From the NCBI GenBank assembly GCA_038380795.1, contig CM076261.1, forward strand, positions 38,527,866 through 38,591,865: a stretch of 64,000 nt of DNA. Reading direction: 5' to 3'. Each line of letters starts with the position of its first letter. The stretch's first letter is position 1. Shown piece after piece: positions 48,143 through 62,200 of this stretch. Made by a program: the position numbers and the translations under genes. The stretch comes from Pyrocephalus nanus (lineage: Eukaryota > Chordata > Aves > Passeriformes > Tyrannidae). Below the pieces are notes generated by a model. The model saw only the letters and a list, made by a program, of their open reading frames with translations, was not told where the DNA came from and ran no database searches.

Positions 48143-51100
48143 AGAACTAGGCATTCATTCGTTACACAATAGATCTTGGCCAGAAGTAGTCCCGAGGCAA
48201 AACAGCTGGTAATGTCCTCTAGATCCCCCTGATACTTTTTTGGTTCAATCTCATCATTTTCCAGGATCAGGGAAAGTCAAGTCCTACAGTGTTAGGATGC
48301 ATCGTGTGATCAGAGGAGGTGTCCCCATCACACACAGTATCTGCTTGCTTGTATTATACTAATTATACTTCCTTCCAATCAGCTTTCCAAATACAGCTCT
48401 TCCAAAGGAAATCATAGGTGGGGTAGCATGTCCACTCTTTATTTTGCTAGCTTTTTTCCCAGAAGATTGGTTTTACACCATTAATTTTTATTTTTTTTGT
48501 GTGTGTCTGTTGCTCAGACTTCAACAGAGTTGCTGGTCTTACCAATTGGACACCTTGTGTTCTTCATGACTTTTGCTGACTCTTATGGCAAATTTTGTGC
48601 AACAAGCTGAATTGAATTCTTATCACCTTAGGAAAAAAACTAGAAGTGTAGTTTCTTGCTCATAGCTGCTCTATTACTGTATGGAACACCATAAAGTAAA
48701 GAAAACAGCCCTACCAGATCTGAATATTCAGAAGTTGCAATCCAGCATGCACACTGTCATAATGGGTCTATAGAGGTTTAGAAGGAGCAGCCAGTGATAC
48801 ATGAATATGTTCTAAACTGTAGTTTGAAGCATGAATTATCAAGTAAATAAAACTAACACTTGTATACTTCCAGTACTCAACAGCTGGAAGCTCTGGATTG
48901 ATCTGCTCTCTTTATGGGTTATCTGCATTAATGCCATATCCGAAAGACAGATCAGCTGCAACACTATGTCCGTATTTCTCAAATAAAGCTACCGTGACCC
49001 AGAAGATCTAGAAGAATTAGACTGAGATGAGCATGGGAAAGCTGGCTGTCCTAATTTGCAATATATATTTATGAAATGCACAATGCATTAGGTGATACGG
49101 GCTGCTATTTCATTAACTACACATTTTGAAAAGAGATTTTTCTTTGTCTTTTAAATAGCTCTTGTAAGAATAGAGAATATCATTACATCAAAGGAAATAT
49201 TCATATAACCCAAAAGATCTGACATAAGCCCTCAAATGCCAGGCAACCCATAGATGATATTAGAATTCTATGTCTACCTCTAACTGCAATGCAAATCAGT
49301 AAAAAGTTCCAACAAAATGTCATCTTTTGTGCTATAAATCTGTTACAAAAAGACCTGAAGGCAGACAAAGTGAGTATGCCCAGCTGATCAGTTTTCACAA
49401 TGGTAATGTTGTCATTGAAATATTTTGCAAATGCTGTTGATTTGTTAGCTCATAAGGCACAGTTTGATACATCTTGGAGATATAACTATGCTCTAAGAAA
49501 ACTTGTGATTCGCTTTCTCCCTGAAGATGGCCCTGTGACATTCTGCCTTGGGGAACCTTCCTCACCTCCTCGACATTATCAAACTTCCCTGGCATTATTA
49601 TGTCTGCTGATGGGGTCACTTTTGTACTTCTCACATGGCAAGAGTATGGGGCTGGCACTGAGCTTAGGGTGCAGTCATCTCTTCTCAGCCTCTGTCTGTC
49701 CGTTAGGAGTCAAGACCGTACTTATGCTAGCAATTTGCTTTGGAGCAGAAGTGCAGCATTGAAGCAAAAGTGCAAATTATTACTGTGCAACACATACTGG
49801 TTGAAAAAATCCAGACTGTTCTTCAAAAGACAGAGCAAGGACAAGAAATGCAAGGCTCTCATTCATATATAGTGGACAAACAGAGCAGACCATACAGTAA
49901 TTTGTATAATTGTTCTTTATTTCTTTATATTCATTTAGATTACCTTTAAATTCTATGACAGAAAATATAATCTTGAATTCAGTTTTTGGCTACTCTTCCA
50001 AAATGGAAGAACACATACTACCTGTAATAGAAATTCTAATAAGCTAAATATAAGTTATCAGAATTTTTTCTAACCATCAAGTTTTATGGCTTCAGAGTTA
50101 AATAATGAAGAAGGAACAATATAGACAACAAAATCAATATGCCTTGCACGCACTCTTTCCCAAGTTTAGAACAAACTTGCAGAACTGTCTGTAATTCCTC
50201 CACTGTAGCCATATATTTTGAAATCTGTGGAAAATCAGTCATGCAGAAAATTTTCTGGAAACAAACATGAACATAGAATCCTCCTTTCCCCAGCCCCATC
50301 CCCCAAACAAACAACAACAACAAAAAAATCACCCATTAATTTTCTTCTCTTGCTTCAGTCAGAAAAAAAGAGATTTGCATATGCTGTTCAATCGAGATGA
50401 TTTGGGGACCAGTGATGAAAATTACTGTGGACACAAAAAGACTTCCATATGAAAAGATAGTGAAAATCTTAAAAGTCCTTAGCCTGGAAATTAAATAAAT
50501 AACATGGAGCATGATAGAGGTATACTGAGTAATGAATAATGTAGAGGAGGCAACTTGGGAACTCCTAATTACCTTTTCTTTATAACTCATAACTAGCTGC
50601 TAAGATGGGATATATTTTTACCCAAAAGCACAGTTAAATATGGAATTCATTGCCACTAGCTATCACTGAGGCCAGTCATCTAGTAAAAAATTAAAAGGCT
50701 AGAATTTTATATATACATTGAAAATGTTTATTGTTACCCTGGATCAGCTTAAAAATACAATATATCATAAAGCCATATTCTTTCAAGAGGAAGCTAAACA
50801 CTAACATGTTTTTGACATCCAGTTTGTTCCACTGTTGTTGTGTTACATAGTTTTTGCACAAAACCTCCATTGCCAACCACTGGCAAAGGTGAGAACCTGG
50901 TTGCCAGTGCTCTGCACTGGCTTAGCAGCATTTGTACATCTAATGGAAATAAAGCAGGGCTGCAGGGTCAAGAGACCACTTCTGCCTGAACACAAGATCA
51001 GTTATACCTCCAGTTTGGCCTGGGTTCAAAGATGTTTGGGAATGGAGGTGCAAGAGCATCCCCGTTCCACCCCATTCTTGATAAACCTTGTCCTTGCAAG

Positions 51101-52248
51101 GTCTGTTACATCTGACACGATCCTTTCTTGCAGGCAGGGGGAACTCCTGCATGGGACCTCCACCCTGGGCACCCGTTTCACAACATACTTTTATGTGATT
51201 GATGACTGTTACAATGTTGCCTCCTTAGTATTTTCTTTTTCGGCTAATTAACTGCACACTTTCCTCTGAAGTCATGTTTTCCAGACCTCTGATCTGCCTT
51301 GGTGCTTGCCTCTGCCCTCTCTCCAGCTGGGCCACTCACTGAAGCAAAAAAACTGGATGCAAACTCCCATGAAGCCTTCTCAGTGACAAGTGCAGTGAGA
51401 AGGGCTGTTTCAGATGCCTCGCCTTTTTCCTGTTCTTCCATCCCACTATGGCATTTCCCTTTCTGGTACCTCCAGGACATTTTTGAATCTTGTTTAGTGT
51501 GTTACCCCGTACAACCTCTGAGCTTTTTTCCCTAGAACTGCAAGTTGCAAATTATTTCCCTTGAAATTTCCCTTTGCTGAGTAACCCAAATAAAGTATAT
51601 ACCATACTTTTCCTCTCTCAAATTACATTCAGTGTAAAATAAGAAATGGGATACCCATTTTGAATGACTCTGTTCTGTAATATACTACGCGACCAGGATA
51701 AAATAAAGAGGATAATGGGTCACTGAAAAGCTCTTGTTATTCATTTGCTAAGTGTAATTTAGCTTTCATTATTTCTTACAATAGCAAATCATCTAGTTGT
51801 AACATCCCATGCTGAAGTCTGAATTCTCTATGACTGAGAACATCGTGACAACATTTAGCAGTATTGAAAAATTTGGTTGTGTGTGGATTTGCAAAACAGA
51901 AACCCTTTTGCAGTTTTCACAGAAGTCAGCAACAGTCTTGTGGAAATATGTGATATGACTAGTTAACTTCCATCAGGAGTTGATGATTATTGATCTTCTA
52001 GGAAAGATAAACTACAGAAATGTATCAAATCATTAGGTGAGCATTTTGACCCAGACAGGAGCAAAGGTTTTGTCACTGCTGTTGCAGTGATATATAGAAC
52101 AAAAAATGGAAATTCTCAGATATTTTAATCTCATTAAAGATGCTGAAATTAAAAAGCAAATATTCAACACGTAATGAAAGGACTAACAAGAGAATAACTG
52201 GTAATTTTTAGTTTAATATCTTGAACTAAAATTTACAGAAGTTACACC

Positions 52249-52293
52249 TTTTTTTTTTTAATGAATTCCCTTTTTTTTTTTTTAATGAATTCC
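52249..52293. repeat. Tandem duplication of a T-run plus AATGAATTCC
   Basis: T11-AATGAATTCC (52249-52269) is followed by one C and then T13-AATGAATTCC (52271-52293). A recent slippage-type duplication, or a read or assembly artefact at a homopolymer. Confidence 0.9.
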
Positions 52294-52591
52294 AGATTTG
52301 ATTCTTACTGCTGATTCTGTAGAGAGAACTTTTCAAATATTTGTTAAGAAGAGATGCCTAAATTGCACCTTTATGACAAAATTGTGGGAGCCATGAGATG
52401 TGTGAGACTTCCTCAGATAGATACACTGGAAAGATTTCTTGTGTAGCTATGGCTGTATTCACATTACACTGCCTATGTAAATAACTCTGGTTTTCCTTTT
52501 TATGGGGAAGTTTTACTCTGACGTGCTGGCTGGACAGGGGTTCCTAGAGCCTTTTGTAGCCTGTGAGGGCTACAGGTCTCCAATGCTAATG
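52294..52591. other. AT-rich noncoding stretch before the CR1
   Basis: About 300 bases without a gene or recognisable repeat. Confidence 0.5.
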
Positions 52592-53272
52592 AATCATAGA
52601 ATCGTTTCAATTTGAAAAGGCCTTTAAGATTATCAAGTCTAACCATTAACCTAACACTGCCAGGACCACCACTAAGCCATGTCTCTAAGAGCCACGTCTC
52701 TAAGAGCCACATCTAAGTATCTTTTAAATGCCTCCAGGAATGGTGACTCCACCGCTTACTTGGGCAGCCTGTTCCGATGTTTGACAACCCTTTCCATGAA
52801 GATATTTTTCCCAATATCTAATCCAAATCTCCTCAGGAGCAACTAAAAGCAATTTCCTCTCATCCTGTCACTTTTTGCGTGTGAGAAGACACCGACCCCC
52901 ACCTCACCACAACCTCCTTTCAGGCAGTGCTAGAGAGCGATAAGGTCTTCCCTAAGCCTCTCCGAAGCCTCCTTTTCTCCAGACTAAACATTCTCAGCTC
53001 CCTTAGCTGTTCCTCATAAAATTCTTGCTCCAGATCCTTCACCAGCTTCATTGTCCTTCTCTGGACAGGCTCCAGCACCTTAATGTCCTTCTTTGCAGTG
53101 AGCGGCCCAAAAGCTGAACACAGGATTTGAGGTGCAGCCTCACCAGTGCTAAGTACTGCCAATCACTCCCCTATTCCTGCTGGCCACCCTATCTCTGATA
53201 CAAGCCAGGATTCCTCTGGCCTTCTTGACCACTTGGGCACACTGCTGGCTCATGTTCAGCCAGCTCTTGATA
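52592..53272 (-). mobile_element. 5'-truncated CR1 LINE, minus orientation
   Basis: The segment begins at its 3' end with AATCATAGAATCGTTTCAAT on the plus strand and then runs through the conserved CR1 3' UTR text (CTTGGGCAGCCTGTTCC-type and CTTTCCATGAAGATATTTTT-type phrases). On the minus strand the 80-codon frame 52920-53162 reads [20 protein letters not shown], then [29 protein letters not shown] and [13 protein letters not shown], the C-terminal part of CR1 ORF2. The upstream portion (to about 53272) keeps only UTR-like or frame-shifted CR1 text ending at GGCTCATGTTCAGCCAGCTC. It lacks the rest of the reverse transcriptase and the endonuclease, so it is inactive. It contains an internal 15-base duplication (GTCTCTAAGAGCCAC at 52680-52709). 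Confidence 0.9.
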
Positions 53273-56200
53273 AGTTGAAGAGACAAGCGCAAAGATAACC
53301 TACACTCACACTGACTCTTAGTCCTAACCAGCCTTGTAATTAGCTCTCAGGACCCCTTCAAAAGTCACAGATGCACATCTTGCTTCCACACCTTTGCTTC
53401 TTGGTCAGCTCTGGTCATTTTCTGGCTCCAGCCTGGGAGAAAACGCAGGAGTTCCTGCCTCCCACATCCTGCCTCCCACCAGGGTACGGGTGAAGCAGCT
53501 GGAGCTGGGCAGCTATTCCCTGGCCAAGAAAAGACAGTAAGCAAACCTCTCTTGGCTTGGATTACTTTTTTCTTCCCAGCAGAAGAATGGAGACAGATAG
53601 AAGCTGTACCACTTTTGGAGTCATTCACTTGTTCATCTGCTCTTCCATCAATACAGATAGCATGCCCATCCTCAGTATATGCTTATGGCTACATTTCTGT
53701 TTAGGTTTTAAATCTGGAGAAATTTTTTACTGGGTCTTAAAATCTGAGTCATACTTGTCAGGGTATGTTACTGCTGCTACTCATAGCTAGGGATTGTGCT
53801 CAGCAATGGAGGTGAAGCGGCATGACTAGAAAAAATGTTTGGTTTTTTGCTTTACTCTCAGTTTTCGCCAATCTAGTGGCATTGATCTGCTGCTATTAAT
53901 AAAAGCAATTGTTTACCTCCCTCATCTGCAGACTTCTAATATCCTTGCAAACACAACAGTGCTGTTTGCTTTATTTTATGTGAAAGCATTTTCCCTCTCC
54001 ATACTCCCACTCACATGCAGACAAAGGCTATTAACATACAGCATCTATCTCATCACAATCAGGAGCTTGAAATTTGATTTTACTTAATGGATCTTTAAGC
54101 ACAGGAAAGTGTTAGTATTTATTCAAAATTAGTCAAGCCTCTTGTTTTGAATGTAAAGGTTCTTTTCAATTCTGCAATTTCTTCTTTGTTTATTTAATAT
54201 TCCAAAGAAGAAAAACAAAACAAAACTAACCTTTACTTTCCTTTTAATTTAAAGCAGTACAGTTTGCAAAACAGAAATCCCTACAAAACCAGTCCTGGCA
54301 TATTACTTAGTCAGACATTGGGCCTCCACTTAAAGAATATATCTGTGATTTGCTGGGTTAGACAGGCCTTCCGAAGTAATCCATCCTGGCTATTAAAAGA
54401 GTCAGATGCCTCTCTAGTTGGAAAAAGATTGGTACATGCTAGCACTGAAATATCATCTTCTGGTTACACAGAACTATGGTCTCCAACTCTCTGGTCTCCT
54501 GTTACCCACGCTGTTGACAAGCTTTGGGCATATTTTTCTTCACAGCCTTGTTAGGAATATCAATGATGCCCTTGCTCCCGTTTTCTGCTTTCACATAAGG
54601 AAAATGGCAAATATTAGCCATAAGCAACTTGAAGAGAAGATATGTTAATTTCCAAATGTCTCCAGTGCCATGTTTTGTTCTTATCTTCAGGCTCTGTATG
54701 ACCATCTGAATGCATGGAAATGGAAGGGAATGGACACCAATTGCTCTCAAAGTGCTTTTCCCTCCCAGAAGCTATCATGGAAAGAACTGGGCAGCCTATT
54801 TTAATTTGCAGGTCCCTTAAAATCCTTCATGACCTTGTGTATGAGAAAAGGGCTCATGAACTTGGAGGGAAGATCCTGATTTATCTTTCCAAGAGGCTGA
54901 TAGTCCTCTGGCAGGGATTCCTCATACTCTGGGAGAAAAGCATCTAATAAGGCATTCAGCAGCCTAAAGACGGGGAGAAGGAGGATTTTTTCCATTTGTA
55001 TCTAACTTTACTGTGAAAAATTACCACATAAAAAGAGCATCTTCTTGCTCAGGGGGTCTAACAAAACTCTGAGTTTCTTCTGTTGCTTTTCCCTTTATTT
55101 TGTCCTGCAAAATAAATTATTTTGACTTGATGCAGGTAGGCAGATGGGAGCTGAGGTTTCTATTCTATCATATGCATCATCCTCAGAAGTATTTGCAGAG
55201 AACTAATTAGTCGCAACCTCACTAATTGCAGTGAGGCCAACAGAATTGTACGAGGTTGAATAGCAGTGCAGTTTTGCCAATTAGCCATTCGTATTTGGTA
55301 GCTATGTAAAAGACTTTGCCAGTCCAGGTGTACATATGGTTTGCAAGGTCTTCAGTCGGGAAACAAACATCCACTTTACTGTCAAGCTGAATGTATGTTA
55401 CACAGAAAAATCAACATGAAATAATAAATACAGACACACACAATGTGATTTTTGCTGTAGCAGAACTTCCTAGGAGAACACTGCACTCCCAGCTGTTGGA
55501 CATAGAAGTCTTGGAGGTCTTCAAATGTAGATGTGTTTTTGCTTTTTTTCCCCTTGAATTTAATAATGGAATTGTATTTACTGCAATATACATTGACTTA
55601 ATGTTTAATTCATTAAACATAGGTCCCTAAGGAAATCTGAAGGTTTTACACAAAGCTGTGAAAATCTGCCTGTTCTGTGCAGGCACCCCATTGTCAGGCC
55701 CTCCTCAACACCTCTCCACAGCTAACATCTTGTGATTAGAGGAAAACAATATCAGGCCTCAGCTGTGATGTGACTATTGAGCTGTTTAAAACTCCTCACT
55801 TCTGCAGTTCATTAAAAGAGTAATAATAAAATGTGCGATCCCTGGTAATTGAGACCAGAGTTAAGGGCAGAGCTGTAAAGCAAAGGCAACTGGAGAATGG
55901 CAGTAATAATTATGAGTCTCCCTGCTTCCCTGAAACATGAACTACTGAATGTTCACTGGTAGCACAGACATTGCAGGATGCACAAGAGGGAAGGAAAAGA
56001 CAGTTTTTGGGCAAAAGCAAACTAAGCAATTTCAATCAGAAAGACCTGCCACTTCAGGCCAAAGCTGAGGAGCGGAAATAACACTTGGCATCCTTTGTCC
56101 TTGCTGTGGGATGTGTGCCAGAATGGTCCCTGGCACCTGCCCATTTTAGCCATGCATCAGGGCTTAGCCCAGGATGGACATGGCTGTGCCTGTACCTTCA

Positions 56201-59200
56201 CCCTCCTCTGAGCATTCAGCTGGATCCTGGAAGAGTCACAGGGCACCCCAAGTACCCAGAGGTCTCTACACCGCTGAACTTGCACACCTAGGTTGTGACA
56301 AACACAGCTCCCATGGGACCTCACCAGGATGCTGAGGAAAAAGGGAGGCTGCTAAAAAGACACAGACCAACAGAGAGGCAGACAGTGAGGAGAAAGAGGA
56401 ACCATGAGAAAAACAAATCAGAAGAAGGAGAGAAATAAAGACAAAGAAATTGGTCACTGGCTACCCCCATATTCATTCCTCATTTTGCCAGTGCCTCCTT
56501 GCATTTTCAGTCTACTGGAACTCACTTGCAGCGATGTCCCTTCCCAAATTCATCACAGCTAAACCTCTGAGGCTGAACCACTCTGTAAAACTTCAGAATA
56601 AAATGAATGAGTAGAGAGTGTTTCCCATTGCTACTTTGCTTAAAAAAATCCCTACAATGCCTTCAGTCTTGTGACAGTCATGCCTTTCTCGGCTGTCTCC
56701 TTTGAGTTCTTTTCTCACCCACTTCTGTTCCCCTTTCTGCTTCTTTTGCATGATATTTTTGGTAGACAGGCCATGAAAAAGAAAGGCAATAAATACAGTG
56801 TTGTTTAACCATTGCCAAAAGCTGGAGTCACTTCAGAGACACAGGGGTCTAGGATTTACTGTGTAATCCCAAACATGTGAAAACTGAAACAAGTAATTGT
56901 GACGCTTGGATCACAAGACGCATTGCTAGGGGATGTTTGGGTTTTCTGTCCTGTCAGTCAAAAGAAGGTTTTATTATGTTATTACTAATTTAAAAAAAAA
57001 AAAAAAAAAAAAAGTCGTCAGAATAATCTAGTGTGCTGGATTGGAAGCAAAGCAATTTCACTGCACAGGACCAATTCATGATAGTCTTAAGCTTTCCTTA
57101 ACAGGTGTTGCTGCTGTAAATTGCATGCCTCAGTTTACTTGCTAAATACAATTAAGCCAACACAAAGCTGCTTGTGACTCACATATAATAAAATGACAAC
57201 AGTATCATCATCATTAAGCAGCAAATAAAGCTATTGATTCTTTGCATTATGCTGTCAGGTTTAATTCAGTTGCGTTTTTTTCTCCGTTCAGTCCTTAATT
57301 ATGCAGTTCATGGTGAATCCTCATTTTAACAAACAGAATGGAGCAATGCCTTATCTTCTTATCTGAGCATCTAAAGCACAAGCCTACTGAGCCCCAGAGT
57401 ATCTGTGTTGGAGTTAATTAAAGACAAACTTTCACAGCTTCTGACAAAGGCAGGTCTTTCAGTCCTGAGACAGTTTAGGGGTGGCAAGACCATGGACTGG
57501 TTTTGAGCAAAATGTTGGTGCTGTTAGGTTGTGGCTGGTTTTTCCTGCCCATCGTCAGCTGAATGCACCATCAGCACCTTCCATTTAGCTGGCAAAGGTA
57601 AACCAGGCTGCTAACAAATGCCTTATAGAGCTGAAGCAAAGGAAAAAGGAACAGAAAAATGCTGTAGCATTCAAAATGTGAAAGAAAAAATCGGAACTGC
57701 TTTGTGATCTCTTCAAAGGGGCGGTGTGGAGCAGGCTATGAAGGAATGAGAGGTGGGTGAGGGAGAGGGGCATCTCCTATGAGTCCTTTGTATCTGGTAG
57801 CAGGTACAGAGAGCATTGTAAGGGAGTACACAGACACTGGGAGCCCTTCATTGTAGGATGAGCTGTGCCCCAGATGTACTGTCAGTGTGGGTTGGGCTGC
57901 TGGTTGCTTACAATGGCAGGAACATATTGTACCATTTCTTGTCGAACGGAGCAATCTGAATAGTGGGAAGAGAGGGGGAGGATTTGTTGACTTTTTTTTT
58001 TCTTTTTAACAAGTGTACAGATCAGCTGAATAGCATATTCACTGGATAATGTTCAAGCAGCACTTTTCCCTGCTTCTGGCCGGTTTGCAATACACATATT
58101 CATGCTGAGGGCTACCTTATTCTGTAAGCTATTCATAAAGTACTTTCTTAATATGCATCGATGACAAATTTGGCCCTGGTTGAGTAGCTCTGTTAGGAAC
58201 AGTCTAGACTGATGATTTTTTTCCACTTCTGACTTTCTGATGAATATGGCCCATGACTTATAGACAGGTTCTGCTCTCTTTCCTCAGACCTTCCAAAGTG
58301 ATCTCCCTCAGCTCCAGCTATTGCAGCAATGCAGACTTCCACAGGACCAATCACTGACTTCACTCCTGCTCAGTGCTAGTCAGAGAGTCAGAGTCCAAGG
58401 CAGGCAGCAAACACTGATTATTTTAGAGGTGGCATGTCTTCTGAATGGTGTTTGTCTTCTGCTCAGATTCACAGGGATTTCCAACACAATTAAGAGAGTA
58501 TGTGAGTCCCCTTCCTAAGAACTGGGGAGTCATTGTTTCTGCTCCTCCAGATGAGCATATCATAAAAGGAGGAGATTAGAATAAATCCTCTGGCATAAAT
58601 TCATGCAAACCATACCTTCCGACATTTTAATTAAAGACAGAAGGTATCAGACCAAGTGAGTTGGTGAAAATATTGACTGTGGGAAAAAATGTCAGGAAAG
58701 AACCTCAGGTGCTCCTTTTCTTATGAGGTCCCAGGTTCTGTGCTTCTCATGTTCTCTGCAACAGCTGCTTATACCTTGGAAAAAAAAGTCTGATTTCCCT
58801 CCTTCTACCCCACTTCTTTGTTTCTCACAAGAACTAGCACACTGAAATATTCGAAAAGTTGATGTTGAAATACTGTGGTCAGTCAGGGTGTTTTTTAACA
58901 GAAGTATTTCAACTCTTGGGAAAGTTGCGATTGCCTGATTGCTACTTAGGTTTGTATTTTTGATGCCCTAGACCGCTTTATGTCAGGATTCTCCAAACAG
59001 TGGAACCATCTCCACCTGCAACAAATCTTAGAGAATTGTCTGATTATACGTAGCTATGAATAAACTGCAGAGAAAAATAAAGATTGATTGAGACACCTTC
59101 AGTCTTCTGAGGATGCCACCTCTGAATCTCATGAAACTGTTTCAGCCTCAGCTTCATAATAATCTGAGGTTACTTTTTTCCCTGAAAAGATGAATATTGA

Positions 59201-62200
59201 TATTTGTTATCACTTATCCATACCACTGCTTTAAGCTTCACTAACAGGCTAAAATAACACAGCATAAAATGCTTCTAAATTCCATTGCATATCCTTTACA
59301 GGTCTGTGTGGGCATTGTGGAGCCTCCTTCCATTCTCTAAACATATTTTTTATTCTGTCTGTTATGCTGAAAATGCAGAACAGAAAAGAAGTAGTGATTT
59401 GGGATCTGTCTTTTGAATGAAAGAAGCTTAGATCTATGTAGGCTTAACTTCCTGCAGGATAATAATAATGCAGAAGAGTTAGATGAAATTAATATAAGAG
59501 AGTCCATCACCTCAGTGATTTCTAGCAAAAGAACACAGATATAATTAAGCTTATATTCCTCTCCTAAATGGTCAGGATATTTCTTAGTCTGTAGATATTT
59601 CCTTGAACATCTGTCAGAAAAAAAGAAAACAGCTGTAACAGACAAAAAATCCTCTAATGTGTTAAAGTGCTTTATAGCTTTAAAGTCTCTTCTTTTTCTT
59701 GTTACACAGTCTCCTTTTCTTGGTTTTTCATCACCTCCTTCCTCCCCCATTTCGTTTTTATGTTACAGTATGCTATATGCTGAATTAAATAAAAGCAATT
59801 ATTTGCAAACTTATAGATGCAAGTGATAAAGCCAGCAACATGAAATGATAATTTCCCTAAGCAGTTTTATTTGCAGCTTGTTTACTGCTATTTGCAGCTG
59901 TTTCCAATGATCTTTCCCCATCATCTGCCTGGGAGCAGTTGCAATGGAGATGGTACTGTGAGAGTGGAGTGTCCCAAATTTCCTGCTTATGGTGAGGAGT
60001 CCTCACCCATCATGCCTGCGGAGAGTGCTCGGCTGCTTCTGAGGCAGATCCTCCAGGCAATAGCACTGGAAGCAGCAAATTGTTTTGGATTTTTTTCTCC
60101 CCATCTGATTCTCCAACTCAGTGAATCGTTAATATGGTTTAGAATGGAAATGAAAATGCCACAAAAGAGCATCTCATTGCAGGATGTCTGTAAAGATATA
60201 TAAAAGGATCTTTTCATGGGTAATTATTCAAACTACTTCATATAACTGTCACCATTAAAAGGTCACTAACTTTTACCACACGGGGATTGCTAAAGATGCA
60301 GTGCTGGCACCATCTTCTAAAACTTGGGAAAGTACTCTAGTGTCACTCACGGTCATCTGTGATACTGTCTGGCTTTATCTTAACTCAGTTCAGCTTAGCT
60401 TTATTATGTTAGTAGAGAGGATCAAGGTGACTGCTGTTACTGGCAGTGTACAACCTTATAACAAATAGCAGTCCTTTCCTTGAAGAACTTTCACTTACAA
60501 AATGATAGACAGACCATATCTCAGGCATGTCATCTTTTTACTGGTAATAATTGCAATTACAACCTACAATGTTCTTGCTGTATTTCATTTCAGATTTTAA
60601 TTGCATACTATCATTCTCATTCCAAATTAAGATCCCAGAGCATATTTTAAACTGTCTGTAAATACACATTAAAAAGATGACATCCATTAGACAACCATGC
60701 AAGCAGCATACAAGTGGCACATTAAAGAAGCAGATATACTTGAAGAGCTTGCTCTTAACCCAAATGCATGCATATACAGTGTTTCTGTGAAAAATAAGTC
60801 CTTTGAGTATATTGTAGATAATCCTCTTCCCTATAGACTATAACATCTTTTCTGTCAAATAGGGTTGAAATTGGCTAAATGGATTCCAGTTTTATTAGAT
60901 GAGGACTGACAGGCAGAAAGAAACTACTGTATACCCATTTCTTTGGGAAATCCAGCTAAAAATCCTTTATTCTCAAGATGGACAATACAAGTGGTATTAC
61001 TCCCAGCAATGAGATATGCAGCTGAATTTTGAGGCCTCAAAACATGGCAGGCTATACAGATGCTGTCTATCAAAGGTAGCTCTTCTGCTGGCTGAGTAAG
61101 TCCAGGGCACCCCTGAGCCCTTTAAACATCTGCAGAGCCTGGGGGGGAATGCTTATGAGCAAAATGGGTGCCAGCAAACATTTCATGCCATGCTTATAGA
61201 AATAGATCAGTGCCCCCATTGCACTGTAAGTCAAGTGAACTCTGAGACTCACAAAAGGCAAAGGAAAGGAACATTTCTATCTGCACTGAAGAGGTGGTAA
61301 AAGTTCAGAGAAAGGTGTGGAAAAAAAGCTGCATAAAACCCTCCACTTGCTCAGAGTGAGAATTCAAGCGAGATGCAAGACTCCACCTTAGTGAGATGGT
61401 AGACAGGGCAGAAGAGGACCCAGAGTGGAGATTAGCATAGAGCTTCCTCTTTTCCTTGATCAAAGAGACAAAGTTTCCATATGGCTAGCTTTTCAGAGCA
61501 GCAACTTTTTGCTTTCACAGACCAGAGCAGACTGTGTCTAGTGTTCGCATTGCTAGACAGCCTGAGAAACCTGATATACTTTTACCTTTGCTTATTCTTG
61601 ACCTCTCCAATAGCCAACAGTAAAGAGGAAAAAAAAGAAAAAAAAAAAAGAAAAAAAAGGAAAAAATGCAGATTTCATATATTATGGGAAGCTTGGAGGA
61701 AACTTCAACTGAAAATTACTCCTGTAAATGCATATTATGCTATGCAAAAATAATGTTTTCCAATCATATAAACTGGAGAGTAAAATGCTCTAAGGTGGAT
61801 GCTAACTTTTTCACAACCAAGTTGTCTGCTACTGTGCCATCCCAAGCATTTTACAGCCTGAAACATGGTCAGTGAATGTGTCTCTGGATGCTTCATTTGA
61901 GAGCTGCCAGTTTTGAGGGCTCTTAAATAAGTGCATAATTATTGATCCAAATATACAATTGCAAACAGCTTTTTGTATGTTATTCTAATGCTAGTGCTGA
62001 AGTTTCAGTAACAGTGGACATGGAGGGTTTTTTTGTATTGTAGCCTGTGTTAGATAACGTAAAAATTAGTGCAGCATTCATTATTAGAGGCTACTCCTTA
62101 CTAGGAATGTTTGTTGAATGAGACTTCCTTCTGCATCAGTAATAGGTTGCTGATTGGTGCTGATTTAATGATTTATAGCATCTTATTTCCTGATGAGACT

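Larger units (their letters stand above)
43586..52247. other. AT-rich noncoding stretch
   Basis: No gene recognised. Contents: T-rich runs at about 44262-44274 and 45128-45142, an imperfect CTAT repeat near 44487, a 19-bp palindrome (46441-46459), an A45 run (48095-48139) in 200 bases of A-rich DNA, and AT-rich stretches with homeodomain-like cores at 44.03-44.23 kb. The longest open frames (138-141 codons: 50835-51251 plus, 47729-48154 minus) are unrecognisable; the second is partly poly-phenylalanine encoded by the A-run. Confidence 0.5.

Noticed and set aside
47729..48154. 141-codon minus-strand frame starting with poly-phenylalanine
   Set aside because: The phenylalanines are the A45 homopolymer read backwards; the rest is AT-rich chance sequence.
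58321..58518. 65-codon frame with an acceptor (CTTCTGCTCAG) and donor (GTGAGTCC) near its end
   Set aside because: The segment between the splice-like sites is only about 35 bases and the peptide is unrecognisable.
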